From: Flavobacteriales bacterium
GTDB lineage: Bacteria; Bacteroidota; Bacteroidia; Flavobacteriales_D; Sanyastnellaceae
DNA: 64,000 bases
NCBI GenBank assembly: GCA_947466425.1
Contig: CANIBZ010000005.1
Location: 18,121-82,120 of the forward strand
Direction: 5' to 3'
The position numbers and the translations under genes were made by a program. A model generated the notes under the pieces. It was not told where the DNA came from. It ran no database searches and worked only from the letters and a program-made list of their open reading frames with translations. This document shows positions 8,747-17,172 of the stretch, in pieces (the first letter of the stretch is position 1; each line of letters opens with the position of its first letter).

Positions 8747-9505
8747 GTGAGACCTACTACATCATCATCATCGAAATCGAATTTAATCATTGGCATTCAT
8801 CCCTTGGAAGAAGCTCTTGATGCTGGGAAAAACATTGACAAAGTTCTTTTCAATAAAGAATTGCGCAGCGACAAATTGCGTCAGTTGAAAGACCGCTTGA
8901 AAAAAGAAAAAATCCCCTTCGTTCTTGTTCCTGAAATAAAACTCAATAAAATAACCCGCTCGAATCACCAAGGAGTTCTAGCCTTCATGGCTCCCATTGC
9001 CTTTGCAGATTATGAGAATGTGGTTATGAATGCCATTGAAAGTGGTGAGCCCCCTTTGTTTCTTATTCTAGATCGAGTAACCGACGTTCGGAATTTCGGA
9101 GCAATTTGTCGTTCGGCAGAATGTTTCGGAGTGAAGGGAATAATAGTGCCTGAAGTCGGTGCTGCGCAAATAAACGAAGATGCACTCAAAGCTTCAGCCG
9201 GTGCACTTATGCATTTGAATATTTGTAAAGTTAAAAATCTACTAGATGCCTTGGATTACCTCCATGCTTCAGGCATTGGTTCGGTAGTTCTTTCTGAAAA
9301 AGCTACAGTGAGCCTTCAAGAATTTCAAAAAACGCGTGATCAAAATTTGGGTATGTGCATCATCATGGGTTCTGAAGAGGATGGAATTAATCCACAGCTC
9401 ATGAAACGCGCACATCAATTGGTTACCATTCCAATGAAAGGACAAACAAGTTCATTGAACGTTTCGGTTGCAGCAGGAATTGCACTTGCTTCTTTAACTG
9501 CTTAG
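8747..9505 (+). CDS. rlmB: 23S rRNA (guanosine-2'-O-)-methyltransferase, TrmH/SpoU family
   Basis: An RlmB-type SPOUT methyltransferase that 2'-O-methylates a guanosine of 23S rRNA (G2251 in E. coli numbering). The N-terminal substrate-binding domain (IIGIHPLEEAL..) is followed by the three SpoU motifs: LDRVTDVRNFGAICRSAE, IIMGSEEDGI and IPMKGQTSSLNVSVAAGIAL, which form the trefoil-knot SAM site. The GTG at 8747 gives 252 residues and lies just beyond the upstream stop at 8730; a GTG at 8714 would overlap that gene. The 3' end overlaps the stop of the convergent FadL-like gene by 3 bp. The family is certain, the specific target less so. Confidence 0.9.
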   Translation: MRPTTSSSSKSNLIIGIHPLEEALDAGKNIDKVLFNKELRSDKLRQLKDRLKKEKIPFVLVPEIKLNKITRSNHQGVLAFMAPIAFADYENVVMNAIESGEPPLFLILDRVTDVRNFGAICRSAECFGVKGIIVPEVGAAQINEDALKASAGALMHLNICKVKNLLDALDYLHASGIGSVVLSEKATVSLQEFQKTRDQNLGMCIIMGSEEDGINPQLMKRAHQLVTIPMKGQTSSLNVSVAAGIALASLTA

Positions 9506-10992
9506 AATCTCACTCCAAAAGAAAAACTAACTTGTACGAGCAAGTTGTCGATGCTTGCCATTGCAATCAATGAGGGGTCATAAAGGAAATAACCATCCTT
9601 ATTTTTTGTAATCATCAAAGCTCCATCGCAATAGAAATCGTCTTTTTTATAACCTCCACCGACATTCCAATTGAACAAAGGCTCTTTTGATTTACCCGCA
9701 AGATCAGTATAGACAGACGTGCGATATCCTATTCCCGCTCTCAAGCGATAAACATCTCCTAACCTAAACTCAGTGCCCAATTTCCCTTTGTGCACACGCT
9801 TGTAATTATCTTGAATGGCTAAATTCTCGGCAGCAAATTCAGAAGTCCCACCAGTAATTCCATACATCACCATTTTCGAAAAATCTGTTGATTCGTAGTC
9901 TGCAGAAACAATTCCGAAATTTCCTAGAATTAAGGCTGCTCCAGCTCCAACGGTTGCAGGAACTTGAACACCGTAATCAAATACATTTTTGTCTGACGAG
10001 TAATTATATGGAGTAGAACCAATGTTGCTTTCCATTTTTGCTAAATAATTATCGCTAATGGATTGTTTGCAGGCAGAATGCCAAAACGCTCCAAGACGAA
10101 CATAAGGACTTGGAACATATTGTACTCCCAATTTAGCTTGAACCGAAGGGCCCTTCGTAACAACATCAGAAGTGCTATTGTCTTCTGTTAGCGTGTAATT
10201 CACTGCAGTGCCATTGGAAGAAAACGATTCAGAATACGTAGAGTTTTTCTCATAGACAACTTTTCGAAAGGCAAATGAAGCTCCAACAAAAAGCTTATCC
10301 TCAAAAGCCCGAGCAACACCGAAAGCGGTTTCTCGAATATAGCCTCTCTCTTCAACATGCTGACGGCGAGTAAAAGTGTTGTTGTCTATTCCCACATGAA
10401 CATAGGGGTCAACGGTGCCTGGATTAATCAAATAAGTCTCCCAGGCCAATCCTGCTCCGAAAGGGAACGAGGCTGTTACGTCTGAATTAGCGGGATTGTA
10501 ATAATTCAATTGGTCAGTATAAACATCGAGCAGCGAAGACTGATTGTCGCTCGACTCTAAATCATATTTCCTTTTAAAGGACTGAGTTCTTCCATAGGCT
10601 AATCCGTAAATCCAAGGACCCCATCCAGAACCCGCTGTTCCGAATGTTGAAGTAAATCCGAACGTATTTATTCCTAACCCCGTTGAGCCGGTTGAAGAAA
10701 CTCGGTTGTTAAAATCGACTTGCGTTGAACGCGAAAGCAAACTCAATCCAAACTCCATGTTCTGCTTTTTGTAAGCAGCAATACCCGCTGGATTTTGAAA
10801 GAAGTTCGTGATGTCGGCACCTAGCGCTGTGTATGCCCCACCCATTCCCAAAGCTCGATTGGAATAAGCGCCAAACGTATTCGAGAATCTCAATGCGTCG
10901 TCTTCATTCTGCGCAAAAACAACATTAACACTAAGCAAAAAAATACATAAAATTGAAACAACTCCCCCCTTGCGAAGCACCTTGTGCAACAT
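9502..10992 (-). CDS. Outer-membrane beta-barrel, OMPP1/FadL-like
   Basis: From the ATG at 10992 the product has 496 residues: MLHKVLRKGG, a hydrophobic core (VVSILCIFLLSVNVVFA), cleavage before QNEDDA, then a barrel opening with RALGMGGAYTALGADITNFFQNPAGI. That GMGGA..A....NPAG signature is shared by FadL/TodX hydrophobic-compound channels and PorV-like barrels. The rest is aromatic beta-strand sequence ending VQVSFSFGVRF. An alternative start at 11076 (ATG overlapping the upstream TGA as TGATG) would add 28 residues made entirely of the 12-bp repeat, an improbable signal-peptide n-region. The chosen start itself lies inside the repeat. It is probably cotranscribed with the lipoprotein upstream. 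Substrate unknown. Confidence 0.82.
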   Translation of the reverse strand: MLHKVLRKGGVVSILCIFLLSVNVVFAQNEDDALRFSNTFGAYSNRALGMGGAYTALGADITNFFQNPAGIAAYKKQNMEFGLSLLSRSTQVDFNNRVSSTGSTGLGINTFGFTSTFGTAGSGWGPWIYGLAYGRTQSFKRKYDLESSDNQSSLLDVYTDQLNYYNPANSDVTASFPFGAGLAWETYLINPGTVDPYVHVGIDNNTFTRRQHVEERGYIRETAFGVARAFEDKLFVGASFAFRKVVYEKNSTYSESFSSNGTAVNYTLTEDNSTSDVVTKGPSVQAKLGVQYVPSPYVRLGAFWHSACKQSISDNYLAKMESNIGSTPYNYSSDKNVFDYGVQVPATVGAGAALILGNFGIVSADYESTDFSKMVMYGITGGTSEFAAENLAIQDNYKRVHKGKLGTEFRLGDVYRLRAGIGYRTSVYTDLAGKSKEPLFNWNVGGGYKKDDFYCDGALMITKNKDGYFLYDPSLIAMASIDNLLVQVSFSFGVRF

Positions 10993-11077
10993 CTTGCTAT
11001 GCATCATTCTACGCATCTTGTAAAGCACCTTGTGCAACATCTTGCTTTGCATCTTTTGAAAAATCTTGCTCCGCATC
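10969..11077 (-). repeat. 12-bp-unit repeat array at the 5' end of the FadL-like gene
   Basis: Read on the minus strand this is nine consecutive 12-mers, for example CAAGATGTTGCA, CAAGGTGCTTTA, CAAGATGCGTAG, CAAGGTGCTTCG. The same repeat family occurs at 29385-29543 and inside the gene at 60378-62051. It fills the gap between the lipoprotein stop codon and the FadL-like signal peptide and supplies the first codons of the latter, read there as Lys-Met/Val-x-x tetrads. Confidence 0.85.
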
Positions 11078-12104
11078 AAGGTCTCTTACCCGGTGAAGAT
11101 GAACGCGACGGCGCACTGTGAGAAGGACTCGCACTGTGAGAAGGAGCTGTGCTTCTTGAAGGCGTGCTATGTGTTGGAGCACTGTGCGTTGGTGTTGATC
11201 GAGAAGGAGAGGGAGAAGCAGTGTGACTCGGTGTTGAACGAGACGGACTGCTGTGCGAAGGACTCGTTGTACTTGGAGTTGAAGTTGAGCGCGACGGAGC
11301 AGAGTAAGTTGGTGAATTGTAATTCGGAGAGGTACGCCCTGGATTAGCACGGGCAGGAGAAGGACTATTTCCGTTCGCTCTCACTGTGCTCACTGCAACA
11401 GGAGTGCGTGCTGTTTCTGTTAGGGGTTGAACCAAGCTTTTTTGCAAAACACCGCGGTGATAGGTGGAAGAATTTCCAGTTCCTACGCTTGCGGGTTGGC
11501 GGTGATGGTGCGTAACATTCGCAGTTTCCCCGTTTCCGGTTGAACCTCCCCACAAACCGCCATTGTTGTTAAATCCATTTCCGTACCAACCGTTTCCGTA
11601 TCCATTTCCACCCCATCCTAAACCACCCATTCCATAGCCGTATGAATTGTTACCATATCCGCCGTACGGATTGTATGAACTGTAAGGATTGTAACCGTAT
11701 GAATTGTAACCGTAACCATTGTTTCCATATCCTCCGTAGCCATTGTTAAAACCACCTGAACCGAAACCCATTCCGTAACCACCGCCATTGCAGTAATTCG
11801 AAAAAGCATTCAAACCATAACTCAACTGCCAACCGCTTAAAGGATTAAAAGTTGCTCTTGGATTGGTGCCTCCGTTAATAGTATTTGAGCGCGTTACAGA
11901 ATTCGGATCGTAGTAATCATCTCCTGCACCTGCACCTGAATTGCTCGCCAACAAAGAATTGTCGTAAAACATTTCCTTGCCATTCCAATACATTTCATCG
12001 TCCTCGGCACGTGTACGATCGTCAGTCAAATTTTCAAAACTCGCACAAGAACTTAAAGCAAGAACTGCCGTGATGAAGTAAAAATTTCTTTGTAACAATT
12101 TCAT
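11076..12104 (-). CDS. Lipoprotein with Gly/Tyr/Asn-rich and Ser/Pro/Thr-rich low-complexity regions
   Basis: A 342-residue lipoprotein: MKLLQRNF, hydrophobic core, lipobox LALSSCAS. A short acidic ordered region follows (DDRTRAEDDEMYWNG, FYDNSLLAS), then about 110 residues of Gly/Tyr/Asn repeats (GYGGYGNNGYGYNSYGY type), a polar stretch with a THHHR motif, and a C-terminal 100-residue tail of Ser/Pro/Thr/His (SAPSRSTSTPSTTSPSHSS type). The tail is encoded by short degenerate repeats, which produce long shadow ORFs on other frames. Such tails are probably disordered and surface-exposed (inference). It is divergent from proS and 68 bp away. The TGA stop overlaps an ATG of the FadL-like frame. 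Function unknown. Confidence 0.78.
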   Translation of the reverse strand: MKLLQRNFYFITAVLALSSCASFENLTDDRTRAEDDEMYWNGKEMFYDNSLLASNSGAGAGDDYYDPNSVTRSNTINGGTNPRATFNPLSGWQLSYGLNAFSNYCNGGGYGMGFGSGGFNNGYGGYGNNGYGYNSYGYNPYSSYNPYGGYGNNSYGYGMGGLGWGGNGYGNGWYGNGFNNNGGLWGGSTGNGETANVTHHHRQPASVGTGNSSTYHRGVLQKSLVQPLTETARTPVAVSTVRANGNSPSPARANPGRTSPNYNSPTYSAPSRSTSTPSTTSPSHSSPSRSTPSHTASPSPSRSTPTHSAPTHSTPSRSTAPSHSASPSHSAPSRSSSPGKRP

Positions 12105-12142
12105 AATCGTATGGATTTGATAGTTTAAAGGTAATAAGGTTT

Positions 12143-12150
12143 TACATTTG
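12143..12150 (+). promoter_or_regulatory. Candidate -7 element (TACATTTG) of proS
   Basis: TACATTTG fits TAnnTTTG and lies 22 bp before the proS ATG. A TTTG at 12116-12119 is 23 bp upstream, a little farther than usual for the -33 element. Confidence 0.5.
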
Positions 12151-12172
12151 CTTCTTCGAAAAAAGAAATAAA

Positions 12173-13642
12173 ATGGCCGAGAAAATTCCTACAAGAAAAG
12201 AAGACTACTCCAAATGGTACAATGAACTTGTGATGCAAGCCGATTTGGCGCAACACAGCGAGGTGAAAGGATGTATGGTTATTAAACCCTACGGTTATGC
12301 CATTTGGGAAAAGATGCGCGATCAATTGGACATTCGATTCAAGGAAACGGGACATCAGAATGCCTATTTCCCTTTGTTGATTCCGAAAAGCTATTTGAGT
12401 AAAGAAGCTGCGCATGTGGAAGGATTCGCCAAAGAGTGTGCCGTTGTTACCCATTACAGACTTAAGTCAGAAAATGGAGGTGTTGTCGTAGATCCAGATG
12501 CAAAATTGGAAGAAGAATTAATTATACGTCCAACCAGTGAAACCATAATTTGGAACACCTACAAAGGTTGGATTCAAAGCTATCGCGACCTTCCCTTGCT
12601 AATCAACCAATGGGCGAATGTGGTTCGTTGGGAAATGCGCACGCGCCTGTTTTTAAGAACAGCTGAATTCTTATGGCAGGAAGGTCACACCGCCCACTCA
12701 ACCGCGCAAGAGGCGATTGAAGAAACAGAGCGCATGCTCGATGTTTACGCCGAATTCGCAGAAAACTTCATGGCCATGCCTGTAATAAAAGGAAGAAAAT
12801 CGGAGAGTGAACGTTTTGCTGGCGCAATTGACACATTATGCATTGAAGCTTTAATGCAAGATGGAAAAGCGCTTCAAGCGGGAACTTCACACTTTCTTGG
12901 ACAAAACTTCGCAAAAGCATTCGATGTGAAATTCGCAACGAAAGAAGGAAACACAGAATATGTTTGGGCTACATCATGGGGCGTTAGCACGCGTCTAATG
13001 GGAGCATTAATCATGACCCATAGCGACGACAAGGGACTTCGTGTTCCGCCGAAGTTGGCACCTATTCATGCTGTTATTGTTCCTATTTACAAAGGACTTG
13101 AGCAGTTGGAAGTCATTCGCGAAAAAGTTCTTCCACTTGTCAAAGCGTTGAAGGCAAAAGGTATTGTTGCGAAGTTCGACGACGATGATAGCAAGCGAAG
13201 CGGATGGAAATTCGCTGAATACGAATTGAAAGGTGTTCCGGTTCGTCTGGCCATTGGCCCGAAAGATTTAGAAAACGGAACGGTTGAAATTGCGCGTCGT
13301 GATACTTCTGAGAAATCTACAGTTGCTTTCGAAGGAGTTGAAAACACCATAGAACAATTACTAGAAGACATTCAAACGAATATGTTCAACCAAGCGTTGG
13401 AGTTCAGAAATGGACATATGACTGAGGTTGACGATTACGAGACTTTCAAAAAATTACTCGACGAAAAAACCGGGTTCTTCTCAGCGCATTGGGATGGAAC
13501 TGCAGAAACAGAAGAGCTTATTAAAACAGAAACCAAAGCTACCATTCGATGTATTCCGTTCGACGGACCAACAGAACCTGGCGTTTGCATGGTAACTGGA
13601 AAACCAAGTGAGCGACGTGTATTATTCGCAAGAGCTTATTGA
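12173..13642 (+). CDS. proS: Prolyl-tRNA synthetase, archaeal/eukaryotic-type
   Basis: Class II synthetase charging tRNA-Pro. The 489-residue length without an INS editing domain, and the C-terminal Cys-containing extension ending VLFARAY, mark the archaeal/eukaryotic-type enzyme found in Bacteroidota. Visible motifs: RPTSETIIW and [20 protein letters not shown] (motif 2 region), [14 protein letters not shown], and [20 protein letters not shown] (motif 3 region), followed by the anticodon-binding domain ([15 protein letters not shown]..). The ATG at 12173 is preceded by a good -7 element. The next gene begins 1 bp after the stop, so the two are probably cotranscribed. Confidence 0.97.
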   Translation: MAEKIPTRKEDYSKWYNELVMQADLAQHSEVKGCMVIKPYGYAIWEKMRDQLDIRFKETGHQNAYFPLLIPKSYLSKEAAHVEGFAKECAVVTHYRLKSENGGVVVDPDAKLEEELIIRPTSETIIWNTYKGWIQSYRDLPLLINQWANVVRWEMRTRLFLRTAEFLWQEGHTAHSTAQEAIEETERMLDVYAEFAENFMAMPVIKGRKSESERFAGAIDTLCIEALMQDGKALQAGTSHFLGQNFAKAFDVKFATKEGNTEYVWATSWGVSTRLMGALIMTHSDDKGLRVPPKLAPIHAVIVPIYKGLEQLEVIREKVLPLVKALKAKGIVAKFDDDDSKRSGWKFAEYELKGVPVRLAIGPKDLENGTVEIARRDTSEKSTVAFEGVENTIEQLLEDIQTNMFNQALEFRNGHMTEVDDYETFKKLLDEKTGFFSAHWDGTAETEELIKTETKATIRCIPFDGPTEPGVCMVTGKPSERRVLFARAY

Positions 13643-13643
13643 T

Positions 13644-14315
13644 ATGGAAACGAAGGAACAAATACTTTCATTACTTAAAAATAAAAGCGTTTTAAAGCAA
13701 GACGTTTTTCACAACACCATTGCACAGTTCAACGGATTGAAGGAAGTTTTAAAAAGCACCATTCAAGAGTTAACAGATCAATTTGGAAATACCGATTCGC
13801 GGGTAACTTTTGAATACCGCGACAGAGGAGCTTTTCAATGTGAGGTTCGAATCGCGGGTGACCTGCTTATTTTTCAAATGCACACCAATGTTTTTCAATT
13901 TGAACAAGAAAGTAGTTTTTGGCAAACCGGTTATTTAAAGGAGCATCCGGAAAACAGTTATGTTGGAACAATCAACGTGTACAACTTCCTTTCAGACTCT
14001 TTTCGTTACGACAGAACAGCTGATGTAGGCTATTTGCTCGCGCGCGTTTTCATAAACAAAGAAAACCATTTTGTGGTTCAAGGAAAGAAGCAACTGGGAA
14101 TCATGTTCAACGATATCGTAGCTTCAAACTTCGATGCTGCTAGCCAAACGAAATTTATTGATCAAGTAGTTTTATACGCCTTGAATTTCGACCTGCTCAT
14201 TCCGCCTTATGAAAACCTTCACCAGATCACTGTAGAGGAAATGCAAGACATTAATCACAGCGGAAGTTTGGCCACCGGAAAGAGAATGGGATTTCAGTTT
14301 ACTTCGGTGAAGTAG
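13644..14315 (+). CDS. Conserved hypothetical protein
   Basis: From the ATG at 13644, one base past the proS stop, the product has 223 residues (METKEQILSLLKNKS..). A GTG-type start at 13608 inside proS is possible but unnecessary. It has no signal peptide or membrane segment, so it should be cytoplasmic. The middle is a mixed alpha/beta domain with VTFEYRDRGAFQCEVRIAGD, FQMHTNVFQF, GTINVYNFLSDSFRYDR and VGYLLARVFINKENHFVVQGK. I recognise it only as a type of protein of unknown function seen in Bacteroidota. Its tight linkage to proS implies shared expression, not necessarily shared function. Confidence 0.8.
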   Translation: METKEQILSLLKNKSVLKQDVFHNTIAQFNGLKEVLKSTIQELTDQFGNTDSRVTFEYRDRGAFQCEVRIAGDLLIFQMHTNVFQFEQESSFWQTGYLKEHPENSYVGTINVYNFLSDSFRYDRTADVGYLLARVFINKENHFVVQGKKQLGIMFNDIVASNFDAASQTKFIDQVVLYALNFDLLIPPYENLHQITVEEMQDINHSGSLATGKRMGFQFTSVK

Positions 14316-14349
14316 TCGATTTCATTTTGCTCGAGTGCTTTTCCTTTCT

Positions 14350-15756
14350 CTAATTCCATCTAAAAACCACAACAGGGAGGTCTTTCGATAATGCCTGAAC
14401 CTTTCTGCTTGGATATAAAAACATGCGACCTTCTTTGATTCGAATGGACTGGCTCTCGCTGGTGCTCATTTCAATTAAATGTTGATCTCTATTCTTCATT
14501 ACCCAGGGTAATGGAATTTCGGAAGGAACTTCCTCACCTTCCTTCAACAAGACAAAGGCGTATTGCTCGCCGTTCTTTCCTTCAACAAAATAAATGTTAT
14601 CTTTTTGAAAATTAGAAACGCTTCGCGTACCATAGATTGCCTGTGAGTGAACACGCGTCCACTCGCCTATTTCCTTCAATCTTTTGTTCACCTCTTCCGG
14701 AAAAACTCCAGTTGCCGTCGGGCCAACACCTAACAATAAATTTCCGCCTTTGGCTATTACTTCAACCAACTTATGAATCACTTCGCGAGAAGATTTGTAT
14801 TTGTCATTGGGAACGAATCCCCAGGCATTTCCCAAAGTCATGCAGGTTTCCCAAGGATAATCCAATCTTCCTTCCGGAATGCGTTGTTCCGGCGTTCTGT
14901 AATTTTCATATTCACCATGAACGGTTCTGTCTACGACCAATGTTCCCGGATTGTTCTTACGCGCTATTTCTGCCAAGCGCGGAACATTTACATCTTGACT
15001 CCATGCTGGAATTGGACATTGCCAAGAGAGGACTTCATCGTTCACGGTTTCTAACGGACGCACCCAACCGCCGTCGAGCCAAAGCATATCTACTTTTCCG
15101 TATTCAGAAGTTAATTCTGAAATCTGATTTGCTGTGTAATTCTGAAAACGCTTCCACTGATCGGGGAATTTCCGAATGTCGTAATTGTTGTTACGCTCGC
15201 CGGTTGCGAAGGCATGCCACCAGTAATAATCGGAATGCCAATCGGGCTTCGAAAAATAAGCCCCGATGAAAAAATCTTTTTCACGGAACGCATTGAACAC
15301 TTCCTTCGTGACATTCGCTTTTGGATTTGATTTGAAAGGACCGTTCGTGATTTTAAAATCGGAATATTTGCTATCGAACATGCAAAACCCATCGTGGTGC
15401 TTCGTGGTAAAAACCAAGTACTTCATGCCCGCATTCTTCGCCGAAGAAGCCCAGGAATCAGGATTGAATTGCGTTGGATTGAATTCCTTCGCTAAACCAA
15501 AATACCACTTCTTGTAGTCCTCGTAATTTAAAGCGGTGTCTCTTCCTACCCAATCTTCGTTGCAGATAGACCAAGACTCTACAATACCAGGCACTGCATA
15601 GATTCCCCAATGAATTATAATTCCAAATTTCAGATCGCGCCAATGTTCTAAGTTCTCACGAACCGAAGGATCATTCGGGTAGGTGTATGCTGGCGAGGGT
15701 TGACACCATGCAATAGAACTAAAATTCAAAAAAAGAACTACCCAAATATTCTTCAT
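14350..15756 (-). CDS. Alpha-L-fucosidase, glycoside hydrolase family 29
   Basis: A secreted or periplasmic retaining enzyme that removes terminal alpha-L-fucose from glycans. The 468-residue precursor has a signal peptide (VVLFLNFSSIAWC, cleavage near QPSPA; the Cys could act as a weak lipobox). The GH29 fold is shown by WRDLKFGIIIHWGIYAVPG, YLVFTTKHHDGFCMFDS and the nucleophile segment VDMLWLDGGWV, whose Asp is the expected catalytic nucleophile. The C-terminal beta-sandwich is short. It starts 12 bp after the kinase-like gene on the same strand, so it could be the distal gene of that operon, though a GH29 has no obvious role in lipid synthesis. Confidence 0.93.
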   Translation of the reverse strand: MKNIWVVLFLNFSSIAWCQPSPAYTYPNDPSVRENLEHWRDLKFGIIIHWGIYAVPGIVESWSICNEDWVGRDTALNYEDYKKWYFGLAKEFNPTQFNPDSWASSAKNAGMKYLVFTTKHHDGFCMFDSKYSDFKITNGPFKSNPKANVTKEVFNAFREKDFFIGAYFSKPDWHSDYYWWHAFATGERNNNYDIRKFPDQWKRFQNYTANQISELTSEYGKVDMLWLDGGWVRPLETVNDEVLSWQCPIPAWSQDVNVPRLAEIARKNNPGTLVVDRTVHGEYENYRTPEQRIPEGRLDYPWETCMTLGNAWGFVPNDKYKSSREVIHKLVEVIAKGGNLLLGVGPTATGVFPEEVNKRLKEIGEWTRVHSQAIYGTRSVSNFQKDNIYFVEGKNGEQYAFVLLKEGEEVPSEIPLPWVMKNRDQHLIEMSTSESQSIRIKEGRMFLYPSRKVQALSKDLPVVVFRWN

Positions 15757-15768
15757 TCCAATATCAAT

Positions 15769-16443
15769 CTAAATAAACATTGCACACACTGCAATGACTG
15801 TCCAAGGTATCGTAACATTATCATATCCTTTTGCTGAAAAGGCCTCAGCCAAGGTACTTGAAACAGCTATTGTGAGAATCAGCCACACATGAGCAGAAGT
15901 CATATTTCCACCTAAAAAATAAACCGATAAAATTGTGCTTACTAATAAAAACGCAAGCGAACCGGCCACACTCTTTTTCTGATTTCCAACAGCATAAGGC
16001 ATCCACGGCCAGCGCTTACCAACAAGGGCAGCTGCAGGATCGGCCAATGCCATAATTAAAATTGGCAGATAAAAGAATAAGTTATTTCCCTTCCAAACAC
16101 TCGCTAAAAAAGAAGTGTAAACTGCCAAAGGATAACACAAACTTCCAACCGTATCTCTATCTACGGCGTTAATCGATTTCAAAAAATTGAATTTGATACT
16201 TGTTGAAAGTAGAATCGCGAAGGTTGCGCAAAGTACCAATACCCACCAATGATTGCTGAGCATAGCTGGAAATAATAGCGTCAGAAAACCAGTTCCAACG
16301 TGCGACCATTTCCGAGTGAGTTCAGCTTTCACTTTGAACACATGATAGAATAATTCTCCACATGCGAACAAGACTAAAAAGGAAGTGGAAAGTAAAATTG
16401 TATTTGTTAAATCTCTTCCTAAAACAGTATATAGTGTTTCCAT
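15769..16443 (-). CDS. Dolichol/phytol kinase-like integral membrane protein
   Basis: From the ATG at 16443 (METLYTVLG), 2 bp after the cdsA stop, the product has 224 residues and about seven membrane segments. It carries KAELTRKWSHVGTG near the N-terminus and ADPAAALVGKRWPW followed by KKSVAGSLAFLL, the arrangement seen in CTP-dependent polyprenol kinases (SEC59 dolichol kinase, VTE5 phytol kinase), which belong to the same superfamily as CdsA. The family reaction is CTP plus a long-chain isoprenoid alcohol giving the monophosphate and CDP. The substrate here is unknown, and another CTP-linked lipid step is possible. It is the last gene of the tightly packed lipid operon. Confidence 0.72.
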   Translation of the reverse strand: METLYTVLGRDLTNTILLSTSFLVLFACGELFYHVFKVKAELTRKWSHVGTGFLTLLFPAMLSNHWWVLVLCATFAILLSTSIKFNFLKSINAVDRDTVGSLCYPLAVYTSFLASVWKGNNLFFYLPILIMALADPAAALVGKRWPWMPYAVGNQKKSVAGSLAFLLVSTILSVYFLGGNMTSAHVWLILTIAVSSTLAEAFSAKGYDNVTIPWTVIAVCAMFI

Positions 16444-16445
16444 AT

Positions 16446-17171
16446 TCAAAAATGAAAAAAGTATGCTACAAAAGACAAGACCGTCCAAACCGCAAGAAAG
16501 CTATCGAATCGATCAAGCACTCCACCGTGTCCCGGAATGATTTCACTGAAATCTTTCTTACCTGAAAACCGCTTCAACCAACTGGCAAGCAAATCTCCGT
16601 ATAGACCAACCACCGCCATAGCTATTCCAATTAAAAATAAAAATTCTCCTTCCAAAATCCACCATGTTGTGAAACCCATAACCAAAGCGCCACCTATGAA
16701 ACCGCTTCGAGTTTTATTTGGACTCATGCTCGGAGCAAGTGCTTTGCCTTTAACTAATTCTCCGACTGTTTGCGAAAAACCATCGAAAACCACAATTAAA
16801 AAGAAAACAGGTAAAAGTAATTCTCGCAATTCATAAGAGAGACCAACACCCATTAAAACGAATGAATATACTAAGGCAGAAATAACTTTCACTCGAGGCA
16901 ATGCTATTTCTTTCCAACTGGAAAATACTTCGTAGGCACCAATTAAAGTAATGATGCAAATGAGCGCAAAGGCAATGTCTACGACATATTTCATGCAAAC
17001 AACCAAGACACTTACCAACACCAAATAAACAAAAAATTTCAACCACAATCGCTTTCGCGCAGCAGTATCTTTCTTCTTCGAAATAATATAAAAACCTATT
17101 CCCGTAATTAAATAATAAGACAACAGAATAGCTGCAACTTGAAGGAAATCGTATGTTAGAAAAATCTTCAT
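16446..17171 (-). CDS. Phosphatidate cytidylyltransferase (CdsA family)
   Basis: The product has 241 residues and about seven to eight membrane segments. It ends with the CDP-diglyceride synthase signature SWLKRFSGKKDFSEIIPGHG followed by GVLDRFDS, containing the metal-binding Lys-Asp..Pro-x-His-Gly-Gly..Asp-Arg-x-Asp residues. The family activates phosphatidate (or, for archaeal CarS, unsaturated archaetidic acid) with CTP. The ATG at 17171 is 1 bp beyond the HMG-CoA reductase stop. A longer frame back to 17237 overlaps that gene and is unlikely. Because it sits in a special lipid operon it may be the housekeeping cdsA or a second copy serving an unusual lipid; whether the genome has another cdsA cannot be seen here. 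Confidence 0.88.
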   Translation of the reverse strand: MKIFLTYDFLQVAAILLSYYLITGIGFYIISKKKDTAARKRLWLKFFVYLVLVSVLVVCMKYVVDIAFALICIITLIGAYEVFSSWKEIALPRVKVISALVYSFVLMGVGLSYELRELLLPVFFLIVVFDGFSQTVGELVKGKALAPSMSPNKTRSGFIGGALVMGFTTWWILEGEFLFLIGIAMAVVGLYGDLLASWLKRFSGKKDFSEIIPGHGGVLDRFDSFLAVWTVLSFVAYFFHF

Positions 17172-17172
17172 T

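Noticed and set aside
11009..11553. Several ORFs over the Ser/Pro-rich lipoprotein tail and the 12-bp repeat
   Set aside because: Low-complexity shadows without signal peptides or domains; the lipoprotein frame explains the region.
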